6,844 bases of DNA, taken from assembly GCA_964388595.1 (NCBI GenBank), contig CAYMAX010000069.1, positions 1 through 6,844 on the forward strand, written 5' to 3'. This stretch comes from CAYMAX01 sp964388595. Lineage in GTDB: Bacteria > Bacteroidota > Bacteroidia > Bacteroidales > UBA932. Shown in pieces: positions 1-6,405 of this stretch. The first letter of the stretch is position 1. Each line of letters opens with the position of its first letter. The notes beneath the pieces are model-generated. The model ran no database searches and had not been told where the DNA came from. It worked only from the letters and a program-made list of their open reading frames with translations. The position numbers and the translations under genes are program-made.

Positions 1-44
1 GAACCACAAGCTACGCATACATCTGGATCAATTTTATGTGCCAT
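1..44 (-). CDS. 4Fe-4S ferredoxin, N-terminal fragment (runs off the window)
   Basis: Reading the minus strand from the ATG at 44-42 gives 14 codons and two further bases: MAHKIDPDVCVACG, followed by TC, which encodes Ser. A short N-terminus leading into CVACGS is how small bacterial (clostridial-type) 2[4Fe-4S] ferredoxins begin, the Cys residues being the first ligands of a CxxCxxC...CP motif. The rest of the gene lies beyond the left edge, so the later ligands cannot be checked. Such proteins carry electrons at low potential in the cytoplasm, for example to or from pyruvate:ferredoxin oxidoreductase in anaerobes. The gene follows the M16 peptidase gene on the same strand with a 48-base gap that contains its own promoter-like element. 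No Shine-Dalgarno sequence is visible, which is normal for Bacteroidetes. The family assignment rests on 14 residues. Confidence 0.75.
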   Translation of the reverse strand, partial: MAHKIDPDVCVACG

Positions 45-74
45 AATTGTATAAATTTTTAATTATTAAACGAA

Positions 75-106
75 CAAATATAATATGAAATATTAATATC
101 CGAAAA
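75..106 (-). promoter_or_regulatory. Bacteroidetes-type promoter for the ferredoxin gene
   Basis: On the minus strand the bases at 82-75 read TATATTTG, a full match to the Bacteroidetes -7 consensus TAnnTTTG. About 18 bases upstream, at 106-101, is TTTTCG, a poor match to the TTG-type -33 element, lying within the end of the peptidase gene. The -7 box lies 30 bases before the ferredoxin ATG, leaving a leader of roughly 25 bases. The region is very AT-rich, so a chance match is possible. If the promoter is real, the ferredoxin can be expressed independently of the peptidase. Confidence 0.5.
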
Positions 107-2996
107 TTTCTGATGTCTTGAGATAGGTAATCTTGCCATATTTTTCAAGATTCTTCATATCGAGGTCTTTGGCATCTCCGAGGATACAAATGGAGTATTT
201 TCTCACTTTAAACCACTTCTGCTGGAAGTCGATAACATCCTGAAGTCCATATCCCTGTACTTTATCAAACACAAGTTTATTGACATCATAATCAAGTCCT
301 AAATCTTTGGCTCTTAAATATGCACTGAATACTTTGGCCTTGGTGGTACGGGCAGTACGGATATTGGTGATAAGAGATTCTTTGGCAATATCAAAAGCAT
401 TTTGAGAAGAAGGCATATCATTGATAATCTCGTCGAAAGCAGTGATGGCATCTATCATCTTGTCATTCTGAGTAGCGATGAAATCGTAGAAAATGTATGG
501 ATCACTATCCTTTGAAGGAGAATTCAGTCTGGCTTGTGCAGAATACGCAAGACCTCTTGCCTCTCTCATCTCCTGGAATACTATACCATTCATTCCACCT
601 CCGAAATATTCATTGTAAAGAGAAATAATTGGTGTATTATTGACATCATATTTTTCACCCTGGTTGGAAACAGCTATCATATATATCTGTTTTGCATCGT
701 AAGGAGCGATAAATACTTCATTGTCTTTAGTGAGGCGATAGTTGAAAGAGTCGTTTTCAGCCACCTTGGTAAGAGTTTCGGGAACTTTATGAACCTGGTT
801 TAAAGTAGCCAGGAAATCTTCCTGTTTCTGAGGGCCGTAATACATCACGATATGCTCTTTGGAGAGAAGAGAATGAATATCGTCGATTACCTTGCTTTCA
901 GGAAGGGCCTTCAATTCATCATTTGAGTAAATATTGGTAGAAGGTGACTTGGGACCATAAAATGCATATTGCTGTAACTGAGAGAAATTAGCATTCTGGC
1001 TCAACTTGTCATAAGCACGTGACTGTAAAAGATTGGCCTTGGCATCTTTAAATGTGGCAGGATTGGATTTGGCATTGGCAAGAAGACTCTCAAAGAGTGC
1101 TATCGATTCATTCATATTCTCGCCTAAGCCGGATAATTGCACAAATGTCCTATCGTTGCCAACAGAGATATAATAATTACATGCAAGAGCGTAGAAAGCT
1201 TGTTTAACCTGTTCAGGAGTCATAGTATCTGTGCCGAGATAATCAAGATACATGGCAGCCAGAGGCAGAAGCTTGTCCTCGTTACTTCCCATCTCAAACA
1301 CATAGGAGAGAGAGAACAGGTCATTGGTAACATTCTGTTTGTAGAGAACCTGAATGTCCGATTTTCCGGAAAGAATAGTCATATCTTTCTGAAAATCAAC
1401 AAATAGAGGTTCGATGGGAGCAGCCTTGGAAGCCTGAATGTCACGAAGGAATTGACTTGAAGTATCACGATTTGTAAAAATCGGGGTAATTTCAGGTTTA
1501 GACATCTTGATTTCGTTTTTGTCTTTGCCTTCGAGTTTACGAATGTATGCGTAATTGTCACCCAGATATTCATTGGCGAAAGCAACAATATCCTCTTTGG
1601 TAATGGAAGACAATAGATTGTAGTTCTCTACAAATTCTTTCCAGGGCACATCATCAACAAAGCATTGAACATAGTTATTAACCATTCCACGAATAGATTC
1701 ATTGGTCTGAATGGTGCGGCGTTTGTAATTGTTTACCACAGCCTTCATAAGACTTTCATCAAATTCGCCTTTCTTCACCTTATCCACTTCTGCAAGAAGA
1801 AGGTCTCTGACCTGGTCGAGAGTCTGCCCTTTCTTGGGCTCTCCCATCATAATAAATATTGAATAATCGGACAACCCATAAACTCCACCATAGCTTGAAA
1901 GAGTTTTCTGTTGCTGATTGATGTCAAGGTCTACAAGCCCTGCAGTACCATTGCTCAATATCTGAGAGAGGAGGGTAAGCTTGGGCATATCTTTATCTTT
2001 GGCCCCGGGGAATCTCCAGGCGATAAGCATCTTGGGAGATTCAAGACCGTAAACATCTTTCACAACAGGAGCCACGATGGGTTCCTCCTTTTCGAAAGAA
2101 AGTTTCTTCAGATCGGGGTTGGGAGTGAGATTCTTGAAATATTTATTGATAATCTTAATGGTCTCGTCGGGATTAATATCTCCTGAGATACAAATCGCCA
2201 TATTGTTGGGAACATACCATTCTTTGTAGTAGTTTTTAATATTGGTGATGGAGGGATTCTTAAGATTTTGCTGAGTACCCAAGATGGTCTGAGTGCCATA
2301 GGGATGGTTTTTGAACAATGCGGCAAACATCTCATCAAAAGCCTTTTCAGTATCATCTGTAAGAGACATGTTTTTCTCTTCATATACAGTCTCCAGCTCT
2401 GTGTGGAATCCGCGGATGACATTATGAGCAAATCTGTCGGACTGAATCTTAGCCCAATTTTCTATCTCATTGGAAGGGAAGTTCTCAGTATAGACGGTTT
2501 GATCATAAGAAGTGTATGCATTAGTTCCTTTGGCACCGATAGCTGCCATCAACTTGTCATATTCATTGGGTATGGAGATTTTAGAAGCTTCGTAGGAGAT
2601 GGAATCGATACGATGATAGATAACTTTACGCTCTGCCTCGTCGACAGTCTTGCGATAGACTTCAAACAAGGACTCTATCTCATCAAGCATCGGTTTCTCA
2701 AGAGCATAATTCTGGGTACCGAACTCTTCAGTACCTTTGAACATCAAATGTTCAAAATAGTGAGCAAGACCTGTGGTCTCGTGAGGGTCGTTCTTGCCAC
2801 CCACTCTCACAGCGATGTGAGCCTCTACTCGAGGTGCATCGTTATTGACACTCATATATACTTTAAGACCGTTATCCAAAGTATAGATACGTGTATTAGT
2901 AAGGTCATTTTCGACGGTCTCATACTTAAACTGAGTACAAGAGGCTGTCATTAAGAGGATTAGAAGGACTAATCCCGTTTTCAAAGATTTATTCAT
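93..2996 (-). CDS. M16 family zinc metallopeptidase, fused two-half lipoprotein
   Basis: This 967-residue protein belongs to the pitrilysin/insulinase (M16) family. The inverted zinc motif HxxEH is at His79-Tyr-Phe-Glu82-His83, and the likely third zinc ligand is Glu207 in ELETVYEEKN, with Glu200 as the usual accompanying Glu. The spacing from His83 is about 47 residues longer than in E. coli pitrilysin, because a charged helical-looking stretch is inserted at about 100-150. The C-terminal half (from about residue 545) has no HxxEH and is the usual catalytically dead half; it keeps the substrate-binding arginine/tyrosine signature in REARGLAYS near residue 810. Residues 1-20 form a lipoprotein signal ending in LMTASC, with Cys20 lipidated. 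The residues after the Cys (TQFKYE) lack the acidic surface-export signal known in Bacteroidetes, which suggests a periplasm-facing anchor. The start is fixed by an in-frame TGA 6 bases upstream. The gene probably degrades peptides in the envelope; its substrate cannot be inferred. Confidence 0.93.
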   Translation of the reverse strand: MNKSLKTGLVLLILLMTASCTQFKYETVENDLTNTRIYTLDNGLKVYMSVNNDAPRVEAHIAVRVGGKNDPHETTGLAHYFEHLMFKGTEEFGTQNYALEKPMLDEIESLFEVYRKTVDEAERKVIYHRIDSISYEASKISIPNEYDKLMAAIGAKGTNAYTSYDQTVYTENFPSNEIENWAKIQSDRFAHNVIRGFHTELETVYEEKNMSLTDDTEKAFDEMFAALFKNHPYGTQTILGTQQNLKNPSITNIKNYYKEWYVPNNMAICISGDINPDETIKIINKYFKNLTPNPDLKKLSFEKEEPIVAPVVKDVYGLESPKMLIAWRFPGAKDKDMPKLTLLSQILSNGTAGLVDLDINQQQKTLSSYGGVYGLSDYSIFIMMGEPKKGQTLDQVRDLLLAEVDKVKKGEFDESLMKAVVNNYKRRTIQTNESIRGMVNNYVQCFVDDVPWKEFVENYNLLSSITKEDIVAFANEYLGDNYAYIRKLEGKDKNEIKMSKPEITPIFTNRDTSSQFLRDIQASKAAPIEPLFVDFQKDMTILSGKSDIQVLYKQNVTNDLFSLSYVFEMGSNEDKLLPLAAMYLDYLGTDTMTPEQVKQAFYALACNYYISVGNDRTFVQLSGLGENMNESIALFESLLANAKSNPATFKDAKANLLQSRAYDKLSQNANFSQLQQYAFYGPKSPSTNIYSNDELKALPESKVIDDIHSLLSKEHIVMYYGPQKQEDFLATLNQVHKVPETLTKVAENDSFNYRLTKDNEVFIAPYDAKQIYMIAVSNQGEKYDVNNTPIISLYNEYFGGGMNGIVFQEMREARGLAYSAQARLNSPSKDSDPYIFYDFIATQNDKMIDAITAFDEIINDMPSSQNAFDIAKESLITNIRTARTTKAKVFSAYLRAKDLGLDYDVNKLVFDKVQGYGLQDVIDFQQKWFKVRKYSICILGDAKDLDMKNLEKYGKITYLKTSEIFGY

Positions 2997-3012
2997 ATTT
3001 CATTTGAATTGA

Positions 3013-3048
3013 TTTTGGGCAAAGATAATTACTATTTATCTATCTTTG
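3013..3048 (+). promoter_or_regulatory. Promoter for the DUF1573-meaB-transporter operon (rightward)
   Basis: The plus strand reads TATCTTTG at 3041-3048, an exact TAnnTTTG -7 box. TTTTG at 3013-3017 is a -33 element, again 23 bases away. Transcription would begin near 3055, leaving a leader of about 30 bases before the ATG at 3085. No other TAnnTTTG match was noticed at the two downstream gene junctions, so this is the probable promoter of all three genes. Confidence 0.7.
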
Positions 3049-3055
3049 TACAAAA
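3020..3055 (-). promoter_or_regulatory. Promoter for the M16 peptidase gene (leftward)
   Basis: The minus strand reads TATCTTTG at 3027-3020, an exact TAnnTTTG -7 box. TTTTG at 3055-3051 is a -33 element, 23 bases upstream of the -7 box, which is at the long end of the accepted spacing. Transcription would begin near 3013, giving a leader of about 17 bases before the ATG at 2996. The whole promoter is superimposed on the rightward one. Confidence 0.7.
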
Positions 3056-3084
3056 TCCTGAAAAATTAAATTGACTGATAAAGT

Positions 3085-4182
3085 ATGAATAGAATTAGCT
3101 GGCTCATCATTTTGGCGTTCTCTTCTTTTTTAATACTTTCGCAGAAAGTGCCCGCTCAAAACGAATTTGCAGGAGTTGTGAAGTTCGATAAGACCATTCA
3201 CGACTTCGGAGACATTCTCATCACATCGGGAGAGCAACATTGCACATTTACCCTTACCAATATCAGCCGTCAGCCCATAGCTATTCACAGAGTCATTTCC
3301 TCATGCGGATGCACCGAGCCTGAATGGACCAAAAGTCCCATCAAGCCAGGGAAGACTGGTACCATTAACATTACTTATAAAAATGACCAGGGGCCATACC
3401 CTTTTGACAAATCCATTACAGCATACATTTCTGGCGTAGACAAGCCCATCATTCTCAGAGTCAGAGGATTGGCGCACGATAAGAAAAAGTCTCTCAAAGA
3501 ATTGTATACATTCACTTTAGGTCCTTTGGGACTGAGAGAAGAGACTCTTAACATAGGCTTCATAGAGCAAGGACTTACCCGCAGTGAAGAGGTCGAAGTA
3601 GCCAACTTATCCAAAAAACCGATAAAGGTAGCTTTCTCGCACCTCACTCCGGGACTTAACTTGACCCTCTCCCCCAATCCCCTACCCCCAGAATCTAAAG
3701 GGACGCTCCTATGTACCATAGACACGAAAAGTACAAAAGAGAAGATGTGGGGAAAGTCTTTATTTACCTCAGAAGTCAATATCAATGGGGCTGCTATTAA
3801 AGAGAAGATTTCCATTGAAGTCCTCATCAAAGAAAATTTTTCGGGACTTTCGGAAGAACAACGAAGGATTGGTTCTCTGCCTCAATTTGCCAATAGTTCC
3901 CTAAGTTTTGGGAATATTACCTCTAATGACTCTCCTACTATCTCTTTTCCATTTAAGAATATAGGCAGAAGCACTCTTGAAATATTTAAAATTGACTGCT
4001 CTGAAGAGGGAGTCAGCATCGATTTTCCCCATCTGACAGAAGGAGGAGCAGGAGGTAATATCACAGCGACCATTCATCCCTCCAAAACCGGAAGCGGTGA
4101 AAAACTCTACATCCTTTCTATCATCACCAACTCTCCGACAAGACCGATTATCAATATATTCATTACCGGCACCATCGAATAG
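3085..4182 (+). CDS. Secreted DUF1573 domain protein
   Basis: A 365-residue exported protein. Residues 1-24 are a type I signal peptide (hydrophobic core LIILAFSSFLIL, cleavage probably after VPA). Residues about 30-130 form a classic DUF1573 domain: FDKTIHDFGDI, then FTLTN, then the hallmark SCGC at 73-76 followed by TEPEW and a PGKTGTI turn. This is an Ig-like beta-sandwich family common in Bacteroidetes. Two further sandwich-like units follow at about 153-250 and 272-365; they keep the LxFGxI...FxNxG pattern but lack the paired CGC cysteines. The molecular function of the family is not established; a structural, binding or envelope-assembly role is plausible. The start is fixed by an in-frame TAA 6 bases upstream. 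The gene leads an operon: its TAG is followed after 3 bases by meaB, in the same reading frame. Codons for the proline-rich linker at 194-202 create an unusual C-tract run. Confidence 0.88.
   Translation: MNRISWLIILAFSSFLILSQKVPAQNEFAGVVKFDKTIHDFGDILITSGEQHCTFTLTNISRQPIAIHRVISSCGCTEPEWTKSPIKPGKTGTINITYKNDQGPYPFDKSITAYISGVDKPIILRVRGLAHDKKKSLKELYTFTLGPLGLREETLNIGFIEQGLTRSEEVEVANLSKKPIKVAFSHLTPGLNLTLSPNPLPPESKGTLLCTIDTKSTKEKMWGKSLFTSEVNINGAAIKEKISIEVLIKENFSGLSEEQRRIGSLPQFANSSLSFGNITSNDSPTISFPFKNIGRSTLEIFKIDCSEEGVSIDFPHLTEGGAGGNITATIHPSKTGSGEKLYILSIITNSPTRPIINIFITGTIE
3665..3689 (-). other. G-quadruplex-forming motif inside the DUF1573 gene
   Basis: The minus strand carries four G-tracts of 5, 4, 5 and 3 bases (at 3689-3685, 3682-3679, 3675-3671 and 3667-3665), separated by loops TA, ATT and AGA. 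This satisfies the standard G3+N1-7 quadruplex rule. The G-rich strand is the transcription template, so the mRNA has C-tracts instead. The run encodes TLSPNPLPP and results from repeated choice of CCC and other C-rich codons. Whether it folds in the cell is unknown. Confidence 0.7.
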
Positions 4183-4185
4183 ATT

Positions 4186-5301
4186 ATGAAACAGAAGAAA
4201 CATCAGGGAGACTTTTTCGAAGAATACCACAATGACCAAAGCGCATTAGTCATAAATGAGGGAGTGGAACAGCCACCTGTTATCAACCCCTATCTGCGTA
4301 AGAACAAAGTCCCTTCCCCATTGACAGCAGACGAATATTTTGAAGGTATCTGTCAAGGCAACACTACCATCCTCAGCAGAGCCATCACATTGATAGAGAG
4401 CTCTTTGCCTGAGCACAGAGCTATTGCTCACGATTTGATACTTAAGTGCATATCGGCACCTCATCCTGTGAAGTCTATGCGAATTGGCATCACTGGAGTA
4501 CCTGGGGCGGGAAAAAGTACTTTTATAGAATCTTTCGGCGGCTTGGTGACATCACTCGGGCACAAGCTCGCAGTACTTGCCATCGACCCGAGCAGTGAGA
4601 AAAGTAAGGGGAGCATTCTCGGTGACAAAACACGTATGGAGACTCTATGCCGTGACGTCAATGCTTTCATCAGGCCAAGTCCCAGTGCCGGTTCTCTCGG
4701 AGGAGTAGCACGCAAGACCCGTGAGACCATTCTTCTATGCGAGACAGCTGGTTACGATGTAGTGTTCATAGAGACAGTCGGAGTAGGTCAATCCGAGACA
4801 GCAGTCCACTCCATGAGTGATTTCTTCCTCCTGTTAATGTTATCCGGAGCAGGAGATGAACTTCAGGGGATTAAACGCGGCATTATGGAGATGTCAGACC
4901 TGATAGCAGTAAACAAAGCAGACGGCAGCAACATTCAGAAAGCCGAGGTAGCCCGTTCTCTCTATGCCAGTGCCCTTCATCTTTTCCCTCCCACCGCGTC
5001 AGGATGGGTACCTAAGGTCGTTACTGCTTCTGCTGTAGAGAAGAAAGGACTTGAGGAGATATTTAATCTCATCAATCAATATTTTGATCTGGTGAAAAAG
5101 AATGGTTACTACGAGCAGCGCAGAAGAGAGCAGGCCCTTTATTGGATGAATGAGAGTATCAACAATTCCCTTCAAGAGATGTTTTATGACGATTCAGTCA
5201 TCAGCAAGTTGCTTCCTGACTACGAACAGAAAGTGCTGGATGGCAGGCTTGATTCATTTGCTGCTGCAGGAGAACTGCTTAAACTATATAGAAAGAAATG
5301 A
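4186..5301 (+). CDS. meaB: Methylmalonyl-CoA mutase-associated GTPase MeaB (ArgK/MMAA family)
   Basis: A 371-residue cytoplasmic G3E-type P-loop GTPase that guards and reactivates adenosylcobalamin-dependent methylmalonyl-CoA mutase, gating cofactor loading and release. Visible motifs in order: Walker A GVPGAGKST (104-112), the switch region IDPSSEKSKGSILGDKTRM (133-151), the family signature RPSPSAGSLGG (163-173), the Walker B/switch ETVGVGQSE (196-204), the guanine-specificity NKAD (243-246) and the SA element near 282. All key residues are intact. E. coli ArgK/YgfD is about 331 residues; the roughly 45 extra N-terminal residues, with NPYLRKN, resemble the extension I recall in Bacteroidales homologues. 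The start is fixed by the upstream gene's TAG, which lies in frame 6 bases before the ATG. The older annotation as a lysine/arginine/ornithine transport kinase is misleading. The mutase genes (mutA/mutB) are not in this window. The stop overlaps the next gene's start as ATGA. Confidence 0.95.
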   Translation: MKQKKHQGDFFEEYHNDQSALVINEGVEQPPVINPYLRKNKVPSPLTADEYFEGICQGNTTILSRAITLIESSLPEHRAIAHDLILKCISAPHPVKSMRIGITGVPGAGKSTFIESFGGLVTSLGHKLAVLAIDPSSEKSKGSILGDKTRMETLCRDVNAFIRPSPSAGSLGGVARKTRETILLCETAGYDVVFIETVGVGQSETAVHSMSDFFLLLMLSGAGDELQGIKRGIMEMSDLIAVNKADGSNIQKAEVARSLYASALHLFPPTASGWVPKVVTASAVEKKGLEEIFNLINQYFDLVKKNGYYEQRRREQALYWMNESINNSLQEMFYDDSVISKLLPDYEQKVLDGRLDSFAAAGELLKLYRKK

Positions 5302-6401
5302 ATTTCCATCTGATTTTAGACCTGTTTCTTGATGTTCTGCGCAATGCCCTGCTAATCACCGGCTTGGTAGTAGTAATGATGATGATGATAGAATATATCA
5401 ATGTTCTCTCATCGGGAAAATGGTTTGCCAGACTGCAAAGTTCGAAGCCGCGTCAGGTGCTGCTCGGTTCTATTCTCGGACTCATTCCAGGATGTATGGG
5501 AGGGTTTGCAGCAGTTTCTCTCTATTCCCATGGTCTGATAAGTTTTGGAGCACTGGTAGCCACCATGATATGTTCGTCAGGAGATGAATCTTTTGTAATG
5601 TTGGCTATGATTCCACGTCAGGCCTTGATTCTCTTCGCCATTCTTTTCGTACTAAGTATCGGCTGCGGGCTGTTGGTAGATTATCTTTTCAAAGACAAGA
5701 AATCGATACAAGTCTCCTGTGACCAACAGTTTGAAGTACATAGTGAAGACAGGGAACACCATACCCTTCCCTCTATATTCAAAGGCTCTTCCTATCGCAA
5801 TCTGCTGCACCCTTCCAAGGAGCGAATAATTCTCATCATCGGTATCACATTATTCATTGTAGCCATATTTACCGGTTTCCTGGAACACGAGCACGGAGCT
5901 GAAGCACATGACAACATCAAAAACATCAATGTCTTCAGTGAGAGATGGCTCAATATCGTTTTTGCCTGCTTGAGCGTGATTACTCTTCTGTTCACTATCA
6001 CTGCAGAAGACCATTTCATAAGAGAACATATATGGGACCACGTCATCAAAAAGCACTGTCTCTCTATATTCCTTTGGACCTTCGGTGCATTGGCAGTGAT
6101 AGAGGCAGGCCTTCAATATGTCGATATTTCGCAGTGGATAAAAGATAACACTTTCTACATAATCATCCTGGCAGCACTTATCGGGATGATACCCGAATCG
6201 GGACCTCATTTGATATTTGTCACAATGTTTGCAAGCGGGATGGTCCCCTTTTCGGTCCTCCTGTCGAGTTCCATCTCTCAAGACGGCCATACCACCCTTC
6301 CACTTTTAGCATCCAACAAAATAGCCTTTGTGAGGGCAAAATTGCTAAATGCCGCTTTCGCCATAATATTTGGCTCTGTGGCTATGCTTTGCGGAGTATA
6401 G
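5298..6401 (+). CDS. Putative 10TM heavy-metal/manganese exporter (ArsP_2-like, PF11449 type)
   Basis: A 367-residue polytopic inner-membrane protein with about ten hydrophobic segments, roughly at 10-35, 53-75, 80-105, 109-130, 175-194, 216-235, 253-275, 286-300, 303-325 and 345-366. Motifs GLIPGCMGGFAA (61-72), SSGDESF (93-99), GMIPESGPH (296-304) and SQDGHTT (327-333) fit the family annotated as putative arsenic efflux or putative manganese transporter; I recognise it from these patterns and the actual substrate is unproven. The first and last motif pairs are a gapless internal repeat offset by 235 residues. Histidine/acid-rich loops lie at 147-155 (VHSEDREHH), 196-205 (EHEHGAEAHD) and 237-253, consistent with metal binding. 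The ATG overlaps the meaB stop by 4 bases, so the two are probably translationally coupled. The stop lies 4 bases from the convergent ridA stop. Confidence 0.75.
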   Translation: MNFHLILDLFLDVLRNALLITGLVVVMMMMIEYINVLSSGKWFARLQSSKPRQVLLGSILGLIPGCMGGFAAVSLYSHGLISFGALVATMICSSGDESFVMLAMIPRQALILFAILFVLSIGCGLLVDYLFKDKKSIQVSCDQQFEVHSEDREHHTLPSIFKGSSYRNLLHPSKERIILIIGITLFIVAIFTGFLEHEHGAEAHDNIKNINVFSERWLNIVFACLSVITLLFTITAEDHFIREHIWDHVIKKHCLSIFLWTFGALAVIEAGLQYVDISQWIKDNTFYIIILAALIGMIPESGPHLIFVTMFASGMVPFSVLLSSSISQDGHTTLPLLASNKIAFVRAKLLNAAFAIIFGSVAMLCGV

Positions 6402-6405
6402 GCAC

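Larger units (their letters stand above)
3013..3055. repeat. Inverted repeat formed by the two divergent promoters
   Basis: The left arm TTTTGGGCAAAGATA (3013-3027) and the right arm TATCTTTGTACAAAA (3041-3055) are reverse complements at 13 of 15 positions, around a 13-base AT-rich centre. Each arm contains the -33 element of one promoter next to the -7 element of the other. The dyad may simply be the two overlapping promoters, or it may also be a binding site for a dimeric regulator. The sequence does not decide between these. Confidence 0.75.

Noticed and set aside
2268..2954. Plus-strand open frame of 228 codons inside the M16 peptidase gene
   Set aside because: It lies wholly antisense to strongly conserved peptidase sequence including the zinc site, shows no recognisable domain, and no promoter-like sequence was noticed for it.
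2989..3003. Four-codon upstream reading frame (MKYE-stop) overlapping the M16 peptidase start on the minus strand
   Set aside because: It has no recognisable translation signal, is very short and lies in AT-rich DNA where an ATG and a stop occur easily by chance. The upstream TGA in the peptidase frame already fixes the real start.
3013..3055. The promoter dyad read as an intrinsic terminator hairpin
   Set aside because: The stem is AT-rich with a 13-base loop, no gene ends nearby, and each arm is better explained by an exact promoter element.
4180..4188. Readthrough fusion of DUF1573 and MeaB, which share a frame across TAG-ATT-ATG
   Set aside because: A secreted beta-sandwich fused to a cytoplasmic GTPase makes no sense, and both proteins are complete on either side of the TAG.
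3375..4239. Several minus-strand open frames opposite the DUF1573 gene
   Set aside because: They overlap one another and a convincing secreted protein, and have no family-like motifs. They are antisense shadows.
5367..5390. Tandem codon run (three GTA then four ATG) in the transporter
   Set aside because: It encodes VVVMMMM inside a normal first membrane helix. Four trinucleotide units are too few to call a phase-variable repeat, and internal starts there would delete the N-terminus.
5850..6290. Minus-strand frame of 146 codons opposite the transporter gene
   Set aside because: It is rich in Cys, His and Asp only because it mirrors the His/acid-rich loops and membrane segments of the real gene. 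No promoter or domain was recognised.
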